Assembly: GCA_012656075.1 (NCBI GenBank)
Contig: JAAKBF010000151.1
Span: 1,364,001 to 1,428,000, forward strand
Direction of reading: 5' to 3'
DNA from: Phytophthora hibernalis
Taxonomy: Eukaryota; Oomycota; Peronosporomycetes; Peronosporales; Peronosporaceae
DNA length: 64,000 bases
Shown here: positions 11,326 through 22,743 of the stretch, piece by piece
Layout: each line of letters opens with the position of its first letter
Numbering within the stretch: the stretch's first letter is position 1
Program-made: the position numbers and the translations under genes
Notes under the pieces: model-generated
Told to the model about the DNA's origin: nothing
The model's database searches: none
The model's input: the letters and a program-made list of their open reading frames with translations, nothing else

Positions 11326-11720
11326 TATTGAGGGTTACCGGTTTGGTATCGGTTATTAACTGTGAACCGGTCAACCCGAACCGGTCCAATCCGAACCCAC
11401 GCTGATTACGCCACCGCGGATTACGCCACTGTCGATTACGTCACCTGTGGGTACAAGATTGTAGGTACAAGATGGGCATCGACGTGGCGCTCTCTGATTG
11501 GCTGAAGTAACTCAGTATCCAATAAAGAATCAAGTAGTGTGTATCCAGTAGGTCTAGAGATAGCAAGAAGGCTTGCGAGCTAAAGACCTCAATCAATCAC
11601 TTTCGAATCTTCCTTCTTCCCCTCAAGTGGTCAAGTGTTCTCGCTCCGGTCTTATCCAGAGTGCTGCCCTCCCTCCGCTTAGTCAAGTTTTACGGTGTCC
11701 AAGATCCATACCTTCCATCA
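11326..11720 (+). repeat. Copia 3' LTR
   Basis: A 395-bp copy of the 5' LTR, followed by the AGATT target duplication. It has one more 15-bp GATTACGCC-type unit than the 5' LTR. Confidence 0.9.
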
Positions 11721-11788
11721 AGATTGCTCAATCCTGTAATCAAGGCACTTGGCCATCTTGAAAAGGATGAATGTTGTCTCTCCATGGA

Positions 11789-13730
11789 CAGGGATCGGAA
11801 AATAAAATGTTTATTTTACGGACAATCGCTTGGCTGCATAATAGTAAGTGCAATACGACACAGCAAAATAATAAATATTTAGCAACAAAAGTAATATATT
11901 GCCAGGAGTGTTCGTTACCTCATCGTTCTTACTCACTCGATTCACTCGACATGAGCTTACCTGCATTCCACATATCGCTGTTAGCACGAAGGAAGGTAAG
12001 CAACTTGAAGTTAGCATCATCCAAACGACCTCGCTGAGGGGTCAGAATCAGCTTGGTCTGCGAGAACAAGCGCTCACAGGCGTTGCTTGTCGGCGGGATT
12101 TTCGTCAAGAAGGTGTGGTAGGCAGTAGCAGACCTTCCTGTTCTGCGTGGGGCAGCGCCGTCCAGAAGAATAGTCGTCGCGAAGTCCGGAGCTCGGTCCT
12201 TCTTGCGCTTCTCTCCGACGACAGGTAGAAGAGTGACGAACCTCGCTACACTTTTAGCCTCAGCTGGGGAAAGGGGAGTACAGTTGGCCACCTTGATTAC
12301 GGCGTTCTCAAAAGTGGGTGAGTGCACGATTTTCGATGCCGGATCAAGGTGGCTCTTCATTTCTGGGTATCGCTCCAGCAACAAAGTGAATAGGAGCCTG
12401 GTGTCCGCCATGGTAGTCGTTTCATCTTGTAGTTTTTGCAAACACTATCGAAAATGCGTAGATCCGTATCCAAAGCTGCCAATTTGCGGTTAGCCGACGC
12501 AGAAGGGACAAGATTCTCGACAGACTCCACCCTACGGATATCACTCCGGATACGAAGATACCGTGTGACCATCTCACGAGTTGACGACCAGCGTGTGGCA
12601 TTTCCGTGATCGGGCGCAAATCCGTGAACTTGGCCAGCTCAGCGCTGTTGTTGGGCTGTCGTAGCTGGATCATCAGCATGTTGACCTGGTCGAGCTCCGT
12701 CTCATAGTGGCCCAGAAAGGCCTGCACTGCCAAATTGAGTCGGTGACTCGCGCAACCAATCAACGGCACAACCAGCCTCGTGGCAATCGAGCGATTGGTG
12801 CTACAATTGTCGCCGACGACAAACAAAACCATAGGTATGGTCTTGTTGTAGAGGTCCAAAACCCACTTGAAATGGTCGATCTGGACGTCGGTCGTCTGCG
12901 AGCCGTCATCGAGCGGCGAAATCGAAACCAGTCGCCGTCGGAGATAGCTTCCATGGATATAGACGACAAAGATGGCGAGATAGTGCTTCGAACCAAGCGT
13001 CCATCCGTCGAAAACGATGCCGAATGCCTCACCCATCTCCTCTTCAAGTACCTTGCCCAACTTTCCTGCAACAAATTGCATTTTCAACTTGACAGCCTTG
13101 GACGTAGTAGGCGTCAGACGGGACATTGACCGCGTCAATGGGTCGTCAACCTCGCACAGAGGGTGATTACGCTCAATGACCCAGCGCATCCAGCGGTACA
13201 GGTGATCCACCGACTCTGGAACGAACCCAAACGACACGATGGACCCACTTTGAGCACGTAGGGATGTAGCCATCTCGGTCAGGTAGTCGGGGTGCTTGCT
13301 CGCCAGATGAGAGAGGAGGTTGGAGTAGCCAGTTGCTGGGGCCTGCTTGCGTCCGCCGTTGCAGATTTTGCAGGTATAGCGGTAGTCAGGGCCCTCTTCA
13401 AAAGAAGGCGCAGATTTCGGCGCTTGTCGGCATCTTTGGGTTGGGAGGGGAAGGAGCTTGTTCTGCTTGGGTTGGGGTTTAGCAAGTAAATTGCGAAGTG
13501 AGGTGGTAATACTAGGTACATGCGAGGCCGAAGTGGGTTATGAGAGTCTCCGCAACGGTTGGCTCATAATTTTTGACTTAATTTTACTATGTATCCTTTA
13601 ATTATGTCGTTTCTGGTAACGTATTGGGTATTATTGCCCAATTGATTTTAAAGAAGAAGGTGCAATAATTAATATTGAGCCCACTATTATACTTATTGCT
13701 GCCCAAAAAGTTATTAAATTCCGATCCCTG
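11789..13730 (-). mobile_element. Second hAT element, 1942 bp, inserted in the first
   Basis: The ends are inverted repeats CAGGGATCGGAA (11789-11800) and its complement (13719-13730); CAGGG-type ends are usual for hAT. The flanking 8 bp are TCCATGGA and ACCATGGT, identical over the inner six bases. Removing it joins ECCLSM to VYHYLHEL, restoring the host hAT frame, so the insertion point is certain. It lies only about 70 bp from the Copia insertion. Confidence 0.88.
11929..13400 (-). pseudogene. hAT transposase of the second element, frame-shifted
   Basis: Reading leftward, a BED finger (YTCKICNGG, SNLLSHLASKHPDY) lies at about 13270-13385. The core follows (FGIVFDGWTLG, VGDNCSTNRSIA, GCASHRLNLAVQAF) in 12422-13273. 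A third frame near 12440-12560 carries ENLVPSASANRKLAALDTD. The C-terminal dimerisation region (KIPPTSNACERLFSQTKLI, RGRLDDANFKLLTFL) is in 11929-12441. At least two frame changes separate these parts. The domain order and motifs are those of the hAT family. No intact start codon upstream of the BED finger was found. Confidence 0.82.
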
Positions 13731-14820
13731 ACCATGGTGTATCATTATCTCCACGAGCTGCAAAATAACACAATCTACAGCCGCGAGACAGGTGATGTCG
13801 CTTCTGGCATCCTCACTACAATTCGAGGACAGATTCGATCCCGTTGGAAGACTCTGATGCGTGAATCCGTTCTCGCTGCATTTTTATTGGGCCTATCTAA
13901 AACCATTGAAGCGTTTGAGGACAATGATTTGGATAAAGCAGTTGATGCGTGTTGACCTTGCTTCGCGTGTTGGCCTACCATCAAACTCGAACCCAACTGC
14001 CTTTCGAAAGGCAGTGCTTTCGTTTGTTCGAATGAAGAAGTCCTGGAAACCAGAAGAGCGTGAAATAAACTCAAGAGATTCGCCGTTGGACTGGTGGGTG
14101 CTCAAGAGTACGAAGTTTCCACTACTACAAGGTTTCGCTACTCGTATATTGAGTATACCAACATCATCTGCAGCAAGTGAGCGCTCGTGGAGTGTTCACT
14201 CCTAAATCCATAACAAGCGGCGAAACCGTCTGAAACCGGCTCGTGTCGAAAAACTTGCTTTTGTTTATTCAAACGCAGGAGGCAAGGCTGCTACTAGTCA
14301 AGTACATTACCAGGACAACGAGCAAGAAGATCGTGACGCGAGTGCGGAATTCAGCGAAAGTGATATCGAAACCCCGGGTGCTTCAGACGGATCATATCCG
14401 AATCATATCAGCAGTAGCCGAGCAACGACGTTGGCCAGACCAAGAATCTACACACCAACGCGAAGTGGACAAAGAGAATCCTCTAGTACGCCACGAGCTA
14501 GACGCGTGCTGTTTACTCCTGTCGGCGAAAATACCCCTCCATCTTTACCCATGAACACTCGCACTGATGAGGTTGAAATCGCGCTTACGCAGTCGACGAC
14601 CAGCGGAAAAATCTTTTCTCGTGCCGACGAGTGTCAGATTGTGCATTCAGCTTCAAGACAAAAAGCGCCTACAGGTGTCACGCCTCAGCTTCCGCAAACG
14701 AGCGATCGACTCGTTTTCTCCGGTGGTAGCAGCGATAATCATCGACTGCCATCTCAGCCAAACCCCGATCGCAACCTTCATGCACCCAGAAGATTATTCG
14801 GCCCGCTTTGGGGCAACTAA
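13731..14820 (+). pseudogene. First hAT transposase, 3' part with C-terminal extension
   Basis: The frame resumes as MVYHYLHELQNN. It runs through the hAT dimerisation motif DWWVLKSTKFPLLQGFATRI, then SIPTSSAASERSWSVHS. A TAA at 14203-14205 stands directly before IHNKRRNRLKPARVEKLAFVY, which is the expected continuation, so it is a nonsense change inside a conserved block. After that block the same frame continues for about 200 residues of Ser/Thr/Pro-rich, low-complexity sequence ending LFGPLWGN at 14818-14820. There is also a frame change near 13950. Confidence 0.78.
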
Positions 14821-15855
14821 TGGACTTCTGCTTCATCTTTCGTGCAGACCCACGGGTAAGTCATCGCAATGAATTCACATGCTCACGTGAATTGAACTGT
14901 TGATCGTGCAAATGTTAATGGTTACATCGCAGCGCACTTGAACTTAGTACTCCAAGTCACCCACGTTACATTCGGCAACGACGACATTCACGCGTGCTGA
15001 GCAGCGGACCAAATGCGAGACACTCTTGTGCCAACAAGATAATGGTGATGGGTTATGCCGCATAACCCAACTTATGCGTTGGCGACAGATCTTGATCAAG
15101 ATGGACCAGTGCAACTCGGTATGGTCTGTTCAATATGGCTGCAGAGAAGCGCTTCCAGATATTGGATGCATTCCCAAAAATGCCACCACTGCGGAAGAAT
15201 TACACAGGCTCATCTGACCAAATCTTCAACAACCTAGCGAGTCAGCAGAGTAAGGAGAAGAACGTAACGCCCGATGTCAGTAGCTAGCCGAGGGGAACCT
15301 TACTTCATGCAAAAAATCATACACACTGATCAATTATCCATTCCACCTGGAAGTTGTCACGGCAAAATTGAGTTCGGGTAACGTTTACCTTTTTCATTGG
15401 GAAGGAGCTTGAAAATTAAATGCGTATCCTTCATTGTCTACGAGTCATAGACTATGACATAGCGTACAGGGCCTCGTACGTTTCGCTCCAGTCATTGTCA
15501 ATGGATAAGGATATGAAGCAAAAATGTACGTGGGTTAGGCAACAATGTTGTAAAAACAATAAGATACGTACCGTATAATACTTCTTTGATCCGACACCAA
15601 ATCTTCGAATAGGTGTAGGGCAAGTGAGCGTTGGCAAGATTGCAATCTTCGATTGTCAAAAATCTGTTTTAAAGAAAAACTCGTCAAAATAAAATAAAAA
15701 TTGGTTGGCATAATCGCGTTCTGGAGGGAAGGGGGTACATGCCCATCCCACAAGCGAACGCCTAGCCCATGTAGAACTTCGCTAACATTAGAGAGGTTTC
15801 GTGTCGGGATTTCATCACCTTCACCATCAAAAGCTGTTTAAAACACTAAATTACC
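14821..15855. other. No recognisable gene
   Basis: Short frames on both strands only. The minus-strand stretch 15452-15790 has some coding character (LANAHLPYTYSKIWCRI-like reading) and lies directly downstream of the Harbinger remnant, so it may be the 3' tail of that element. No inverted repeats were recognised. Confidence 0.4.
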
Positions 15856-17111
15856 CTAATCGTCGCCCATAAATTCTGATGGAAGTCGTGGCTGTAGTGA
15901 ATTGCAGTCATCACCCTCAGCAAGTGAAGGAGGTGCAACGTCGAAGAAGCGACTGATCTGGTTGCCGCCATAGTAACAGCAGTGGCAGTTTGTCAAGAGC
16001 ATCGCTAGCCGTACAAACTTTCCCACAGGACTTAGGCGAACTTTCAGATCTTTCTTGTAATCGATAAAAGCCCAAAGTCGTTTCATGATACCAAAGTTCC
16101 ACTCGACAGCAGTTCGCACTGCACTCATCTGCTTGTTGAAAATCGTTGCGTGCGTTGACAGTACCACGTCCTTGAATCGCGTAACAACGAAGTCGCTTAC
16201 AGAATATGCAGGGTCGCCAAAGATGGCTTTGCCATCGAAAATGTCTGCATTCTCGCGAAAAAATGTAGAAGGCGGCTAGCTGCAAATACAGTAGTGTCGT
16301 GTCTGCGCCCTTCAAACGGCCCAAAAATGCATGCACAATCCGTCGGGTGTGGTCAAACCTAGCAGTATGAACAATTAGTCGAACAACTATACGAAACACT
16401 CATATAATTAGCCGACATTATTTTACCTTGAAATAGAAGACAGTGTAGTCGCTTATGACCGCTGTAGACTTGACGCTGCAGATTCTCAGATTGAGGCCCT
16501 TTGCGGGGCGAAGGGCGGCATATTCCGATCTTTGTCCCGTCGGGAAAAGCGAACACGCCGGACACGGAGGTTCTGCGCTCGACTGCTGCGCAGTATGCAC
16601 CCATTTGTCTTCTCACAAGATCTAGGTGGAAATACATGCGATCGCTGTACCTTGAGTCTACATAGTCAACTAGAACACAGGTAATTAGCAACGATAGAGA
16701 CCATACTATAGCAATCGAACACGTACCCATCCAAAGGAATATGCGACTTAATGCCGGTCTTGATCGGCTGAAGGTGCCAGCCATGTCGTGCAGGCGGCGA
16801 GTAAAGATGAGACGGTACAGAAGGAGAGCTGTGGCTTCTTCAGCATGGCAGCGGTCGTTGCTCTCCGTCACAACGACATCAGGAAGTGCAAACAGTCGCA
16901 CAAGAAGGCGCACGCCGCGCATGTCGAACCGGAAGTCGAGCTCTGCGTTGGTATCGCAGTATGCGCCGAGGTTAAGCCGCACAGCAGGAATTCGTGGTCG
17001 TTCTGGGGTATCAAAGCAGCCGGCCTGTAGCAAAGCAATCCACAGTGCTTCCTTCCCGAACGAGCTTAGCAGTGCTAGCAACTCCAGTGCTTCGTCTTGG
17101 GTGAACTGCAT
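15856..17111 (-). pseudogene. PIF/Harbinger transposase, intron-containing, decayed
   Basis: The ATG at 17111 opens MQFTQDEALELLALL. The DDE nuclease (DDE_4 type) begins with VFAFPDGTKIGICRPS (first Asp region) and NLQRQVYSGHKRLHCLLFQ. A GPFEGRRHD-like reading (second Asp) lies in another frame near 16300. FGDPAYSVSDF lies near 16200, and AVEWNFGIMKRLWAF (Glu region) in 15856-16167. A GTACGT-TTCTAG intron of about 57 nt at 16670-16727 and a GTAAAA-GCTAG intron near 16360-16430 fit the frame. At least two frame changes remain. The element belongs to the Harbinger family by these motifs; a partner Myb-like ORF was not seen here. Confidence 0.75.
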
Positions 17112-17999
17112 CGTCGAACTCAGTGTGTGCTGCTTTCTGTCTTACACTCGCATAAATGAATCTGATTGGCTCTAATACGGTTGGCTGCAGTGCCGTGAAG
17201 ATTGGCACAGCGAAACCTCTGCGCGGCAAAATCATCACCCTCACTAGTCTGGTGGAATAGTGAAGGTAAGGATTTGCACGAAACCTCTCTATTGCTGGCA
17301 TGTTGTTCTTGGCTTTGGAATCGTTGATATAAATAATTGCACAGTCCGGCAGGGTTCGGTGCGGAGCTTGAGCTGCCTTACAAGTGCTCCTTTTCCCCAG
17401 GGGCGGCCAATTATGATGAGAACCCAGGGTTTGCCGTCACTAAGGTTGCTCTGCTCCGCTATCCAGCTCCACAACCGCTCCTTTTGGTAGAACATCGCAT
17501 CGAGCGTGTTGCCAAGAAGCGGCAGCATCTAATTGGGACGGTGACGGCCTTCCTGGTCATGGAGTAAGTTGTGCACTTGCAAGAGTGCAGTGAATGGCAG
17601 TGACAGCCGTAATATTGGTACACTAGTCGTACAGTCGGATAAAAGAAGTAGTTTTCACTAGTGCAATTTGCTGTGATCTAATTGGCTGCTGGGCGTTGTC
17701 GGATATAAGATGTTGTCGGATCAAAGAAGTATTATACGGTACGTGAACGATTCGCTGTCGTCGCCCACACAGAAGGCTCTCAGGGGCAGCAACGTTGACT
17801 GGAATAATCGAGTGCGAGTTGCGCCAGTGTCGTAGGGTCTAAAAATTCACTGCCGTACGCCTCTGGCAGCAGGCGGTCGTTCGCGAACCAGCCATTTTTA
17901 CGCAGAGTAGAATGAAGAGGATACTTCCTTCTCTATCCGCACCGGGATTGAGAACTCGTTGTACGCGCCGTATATGCCTGGTCCAGGCGGCTTGGGTAT
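17112..17999. other. No recognisable gene
   Basis: Several short ORFs on both strands with no known motif. GGATAAAAGAAGTA and GGATCAAAGAAGTATTA near 17640 and 17715 are a short direct repeat. Probably transposon-derived filler. Confidence 0.4.
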
Positions 18000-18806
18000 A
18001 TGCGGTGCGACTCAAGTGTCGACGCCGTCGTAGTAGCGGACGTACGTCTACTTAATTGCCTCTCAGTAGTTAATCAGCTAGCTGAACATCGACGCCATGA
18101 AATGGTCATTCTCCATGCAGATATACTCGAGGCCGTGCTTCAGCATCGCTTCATAAACCACTTGGCACAGCTTCGGCGTTACGCCCCTGCTCCTGGTCCT
18201 TGGGGTATGGAATTCCTAGCCCACCACGAATGTCCACCAACTCGAGCTCATTGCAGGCCTCCTGTTTGGGCTGCATGATAGTGACGGTTTCACGCCAGTA
18301 GATAAAGTTCACGACAGCCGCGACCATCGTGATGTAAGCGCTGAAGCGTGTGCCAATGTGCCTTTGCGTTAGACCTCGACGATCCGCAACGGAGGCACGC
18401 GTCGGGTTCGCCCAGCACGTTGGACTTCTCATCCCACGGAGGCCCGATTGGTGTGGAAGCTTGAGACTTGTCACGTACGGTCACGCGATTGTCCACGACT
18501 CGTCGACCAGGCTCATGGTGACGCTCTTGTTGAAGGCAGTGACCAGGTCCTTCAGCGCCGTGAAGGTGACATTATCACCAGCTACTTCCGGATATCGACG
18601 GACGAGCAGCAGATCATGCCGCAGGAATTGTGATGCAGCAGGCCGCTGGGCAGTGCCTTGAAGGCATAGAACTGCTGGAAGTCCAGAAAGTGTGCATGGA
18701 AGGCGTATACCAGGCGGCGCACGATGTCGTGAATCAACGGCTCGTCATAGGTCTGCAGTAGTGTGCCGTAGTTGGCGGACAGCGCACGTAGGAGCGGCAG
18801 CGGCAT
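18000..18806 (-). pseudogene. Decayed coding remnant, probable membrane protein of unknown family
   Basis: Minus-strand frames from 18806 leftward read like one broken protein: LLRALSANYGTLLQTYDEPL and IVRRLVYAFHAHFLDF; then NVTFTALKDLVTAFNKSV and SLVDESW; then GTRFSAYITMVAAVVNFIYW, a likely membrane segment, followed by RETVTIMQPKQEA; and finally EAMLKHGLEYICMENDHFMA. Frame shifts lie near 18610, 18480 and 18350. I do not recognise the family. The continuous flow of coding-like sequence across three frames is the evidence that it was once a gene. Confidence 0.45.
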
Positions 18807-19216
18807 CTTTGACTCTGATCAAACTTGATAATTCAAATTTAGCAGTAAGCTTACACAATTCTTACATAATGGTATTACCATCGGTAATAAATGTCTAAAA
18901 CTACATAGGAAATTTATTACCGTTATTAACTTGGTAAGAAACAACACTAGGGGTATTCGATGCTGACAGAAGGTATCCATGATGCGTGATGGCCATGGGT
19001 TTGTTAAACAAAATAGACGAGCGACTGCAGCCATCGCGCCAGCGTGCTGCAAACAAGTAGAGATATGCAGTCAAGGAGACGGTTTTGCTGTTTATTTCCA
19101 TCGGCACGCTTGTTGTTGCTCGTACTTCTTCGATTTCACCCGCCGTCCCTCACTACTAGCTACACTGGTAAGCAAGTTCGCGAGGATTTCTTTCGTCCGT
19201 TCCGTCCCGGGCAGGC
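18807..19216. other. AT-rich spacer
   Basis: The left half contains TA-rich strings (GGTATTACCATCGGTAATAAATG) resembling those near 5550-5600, so it may be a transposon end. The rest is the 3' flank of the ATP synthase gamma gene. No coding signal. Confidence 0.4.
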
Positions 19217-20259
19217 TTAACCGTCCAGGGACGCGGCACCCGAGATAATTTCAATCAGCTCCGTGGTAATGCGGGCCTGGCGCGCCTTGTTGTACACGAG
19301 CGTGAGCGAGCCAATGAGGTCCTCGGCGTTCGTGGTGGCGTTCTCCATGGCGGCCATGCGGGACGACTCCTCGCTGGTCGAGTTCTCGATCATGCCCTGG
19401 AAGATGGCCGTGGCGATCTCGAACTCCTTGAGGTCGGCCAACAGCTCGTCCTTGTTGTCGGGCTCGAGCTCGTACAGTTCGAAGGCGTCCGAGTCGGGCT
19501 GCACGGCGAGCGAGCGCACGGACGGGAAGTACGTGATGGCCGACTGGAACTTGTTGTACACGACGTGCACCTTCTCCGACTCGGACGCGGCCGAGGCCAC
19601 GACGCCCTCGGCGATGGCGCTGGCCACCGTGAAGTTGGGGGTGACGCATACGTCTCCACCACGTTGCCGCGGATGTTGGCGCCGAGGTCGCGACGCAGCT
19701 GGGCGCGCGCCTTGTCGCCGATCACGAAGATCTGCGAGTGGTCCTCCACGCCGGCGATCTGCTTGCGGGCCGTCTTGGCGATGCCCGAGTTGATGCCGCC
19801 GCACAGACCGCGGTCCGACGACACGACGACGAACAGGTTGTCGCCCTCCAGATCCTCGGCGGGGCCACGCCGTCCGTCTCGATCACGCGGTTCTTGGCGC
19901 CCTTGACGTTGTCCAGCCACGCGGTGAAGGGACGGCCGGCGTTCATGCGGTTCTCAGCGCCGCGCATCTTGGCGGCCGACACCATCTTCATGGACTTGGT
20001 GATCTTGGCAATGTTGGACGTAGCCGTAATACGCTGCAGAATCTGCTTCTCCGTGGCCATGCCGCGGGTCTGCACCGTCCTGAACAATTAGAGCACAAAC
20101 AGCGTCAGATTATAGCCTTTTGAGGTCCATTGCAACGGCTACAGAGAGCGTTGGAGCATGGATGGGGTATGGGAAGAGAGCCCAGCGAGTCTAGAAGACA
20201 GTGAGGGGTACGCACTTGAGCACGGACGCCGACTTCTTGACGAGAATCATCGTGACCAT
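19217..20259 (-). CDS. ATP5F1C: Mitochondrial F1 ATP synthase gamma subunit
   Basis: The gamma subunit is the central rotor shaft of the mitochondrial F1 ATPase. Exon 1 (20259-20216) encodes a basic presequence MVTMILVKKSASVLK. A 136-nt intron (20215-20080, GTGCGT-TTCAG) follows, then TVQTRGMATEKQILQRI, whose RGMATE suits a mitochondrial cleavage site. The body shows ATSNIAKITKSMKMVSAAKM, VVSSDRGLCGGINS, and the C-terminal ENATTNAEDLIGSLTLVYNKARQARITTELIEI signature. Two one-base losses break the frame: near 19861 (after ETDGVAP) and near 19645 (after VVETYA). With so conserved a gene these are more likely assembly errors than gene death, but a pseudogene cannot be excluded. The start is at 20259, or the in-frame ATG at 20250. 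Confidence 0.93.
20080..20215 (-). other. Intron 1 of ATP synthase gamma
   Basis: GTGCGT donor and TTGTTCAG acceptor on the minus strand. Splicing joins ...GTGCTCAA to GACGGTGCAG in frame, linking the targeting peptide to the mature protein. Confidence 0.75.
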
Positions 20260-20596
20260 CTTGCTCTGCTGTGGGGCGGCGAATCTGGGTGTCTGTCGTT
20301 CAGAGCCGCTCGTTTTGGGGAGCCCCTTGGAGAGTGGTAGGATGTGTATGATTTGTGGAAAGGTTCAACCAATGAGAGAGCGGGATATTTGTGGATGTTT
20401 GGTGGCGAAAGTACTATTTTCGGATGATCCGAGTGGCTCAGTGGTTCGCATTATGGAAGCTTTTCAGCCAGTGATATCGTTTGAATTTTTGGAGAGAGCC
20501 ATTGATTGGGTGAAAGCACGTGGATGAGGGTGGACCACATAAAGGCAACTTCAACGACATGCATTCCTACATGTAATTAAATGTATTCACTTGCTT

Positions 20597-22743
20597 TTAC
20601 TCGCCGCCGCTGCAGGGCCAGGCTGTGGCGAACACGGACTCACGCCAGCCCAAGGTGCGCTTTGGTTTGATACCGCTCAGTGAATTGCCTGCTGTGCTCA
20701 TGATCGTACTCATCACCGAGCGGGGCTGCGGCGACATGGGCTTGAAGCAGAACGCCTGCCGCCGCGCCTTAGGACGCTCGTCCTCTTCATTTTCTTCGTC
20801 TTCTTGCTCCTTTTTATCTTTGTCGTTGTCTTCATTGTCAAACTGATCATCCTCCTCCTCCTCGTTGACAGAGCGCAAAAGCGCCGAGACGCTGCAGCGC
20901 ATCGCCCCGCGACGCACGGAAGGCCGCAGACGCGCGTAAAAGCGATTGCCTGCTGGATTGAACGCGGGCGCCAAGTGTTGCCGCAGTTTCCCGTGCGATT
21001 GCACAGCGTCTGCGCTGCACTGAAGTGCTTCTGAGCTGCCTCAAGATCCTCTGTTTGAACGAAGTGCTCACCCAGCTCGAACTCGGCCATCGCTTCAATG
21101 TGCGCGTCGTTCAGAGCTCGGCTGCGTGCTAGTAGCTGCACGAGCTCAGCGTGCGCGATCTCGGGTTCTTCCTTGAGTCGCAGTGTCTTGACGACATGCA
21201 CACGTGCTCTCAGTTCGTACTCCTGATCCCCGACATGGAGTGCCGCCTGCAAGCTTTCACGAAAGGTCTTCAGTGCTTTCTCGTGTCCCGTGGTGCGCTG
21301 CAACAATGCTGATGCGTGGGCTTCAGCGCACTGCATCTCCAGACGCGACCACACTGCAGGATCCGAGTTGTTGCCGCGGAGATTCTTTGCAAGTTCAAAG
21401 CCCAACTCAGTGTACGCCGAGCTATGGGCCATTGCGGTGCAACGCCTCCAGCTCCCTGATGCTTGTAGTAAACGCGCTAGCATCAGCCAAACGTCGCTGG
21501 ACAAGTCAGCAAGTGACGAGGTGGAAGTTGACGCCACTGCACGGCGTACAGCGGGAGCCCAGATTTGCACAATCCACTTCCTCGCTGTGCGGTTCTGCAC
21601 CAAGGTTTGCGAGGAAGACGACTCTGATTGAATGAGCTTCTCGAGCGTTCGAGCGGCGGCGTCGTCTGTCATATCGAGACCAAGCGTCGAGCACGCGATG
21701 CTACTCTGAAGAAGCAACGCTAGTGTTGCAAAGGCAGTCTGAAGTGCTGCATCCAATTGACTCACTTCAGCAGGTAAAGCACAGCGGTGGTGAATGTTTT
21801 GGTGCATGAGGCGCTCTAACTTCTCCAACCAAGTCGAATGGGCTGCTTCTTCGAGAATGTGGAAATGTGTCGCTATCTGGTTCCAGAATGAGCTTTGCTC
21901 TGCTGGCATCTGCGTCGAGACCGCGGGCTGCTTGATCGTCCTCTGTTCAGGCTGGTCGTTGTTGTCTTCATCGTCTTCGTGTTGGCGCAGAGCTACTTGA
22001 ACAGTGCTGCTGGTCGCCATCGTCGATATTGACGCAGAAGTCATTCGCAACTTGGGCAAAAGGTCTGCACTATTGGCTCGTGCTTCTACGTCCAATTGCT
22101 CAGCCAAACTAGTAATCGCAGTGCTTCCCGGTAATGCTGCTGCTGCCAGGGCTGTGAAAGAGCGAGCGTGCGCAAGCTCTCCCAAACTACGCGAACAATA
22201 TGCCGATAGTAAGTGAGCCTCTGCAATTGTGGCGTTGTTCAATGTAAGGGCAGCTGCAGCCTGGGCGTCTTGAAGTGCCTGGCGAGTAGCCTCTAGCATT
22301 GGTGCTGCTTGGTTCGCTTCGTCGCTCACAGAGGTGGATGATGGACCGGAGGCTAGAATGTCTAGAGGCACTGCCGTGGTAGCATCATAGTCGACAAAGG
22401 CCAAAAGTGCTGCAGCTCGTCGGCAGTACAGGTTGGCCAAATTCTCTGTCTCAGTATTTGTTGGGGATCGCTCGTCGTCGTCGTGGTTATTGCTTGCAGT
22501 TCTTAATGACGCAACCTGGAGTTGTCGTGTAAGCTGCTGGAGAAGATGAAGGTCTGCGAGCAGAGTTGGCTGCTGGACTGGTAGTGAAAATTGTTGCTCG
22601 ATCTCCTTGTCTTTGATCGGGCTGACGTCTTCGTCTTCCTCTGGCTTATCCAGACATTCTTTCTGCTTGAAGAGAATCTCAAATATGGAGGTCGTAGCTG
22701 ACACATCCGTGAGAGTGCCCGTGCAAAATGATGTTGAGGTCAT
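20597..22743 (-). CDS. Large TPR-type helical repeat protein, unknown function
   Basis: I chose the ATG at 22743 (MTSTSFCTGTLTDVS); the open frame extends further upstream without a better start. The protein is rich in Ala/Leu helix pairs, e.g. LLADLHLLQQLTRQLQ, AEAHLLSAYCSRSLGELAHA, SDVWLMLARLLQASGSWRRC, LRARVHVVKTLRLKEEPEIAHAELVQL and EAMAEFELGEHFVQTEDLEAAQKHFSAAQ. The last of these looks like a true TPR. Near 21000 the frame shifts by one lost base, and the likely tail (ALLRSVNEEEEDDQFDNED then acidic/Lys-rich, ending PCSGGE) is read from 20597-21004. The overall size, about 710 residues, suggests a scaffold protein. I could not assign it to a named complex. Confidence 0.75.

Larger units (their letters stand above)
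6924..11720 (+). mobile_element. Complete Ty1/Copia LTR retrotransposon, 4797 bp
   Basis: The LTRs are 380 bp (6924-7303) and 395 bp (11326-11720). The element is flanked by a perfect 5-bp target duplication AGATT (6919-6923 and 11721-11725). A primer-binding-like stretch GGTTATGAGCCCAAGC follows the left LTR, and a purine-rich TTGAGGGGGCG precedes the right one. The internal region encodes gag, protease, integrase, reverse transcriptase and RNase H in Copia order. It sits inside a hAT transposase gene. Confidence 0.93.

Noticed and set aside
19263..19920. Long ORFs on both strands overlapping the ATP synthase gamma gene
   Set aside because: They are GC-rich shadow frames; only the gamma subunit frames contain conserved motifs.
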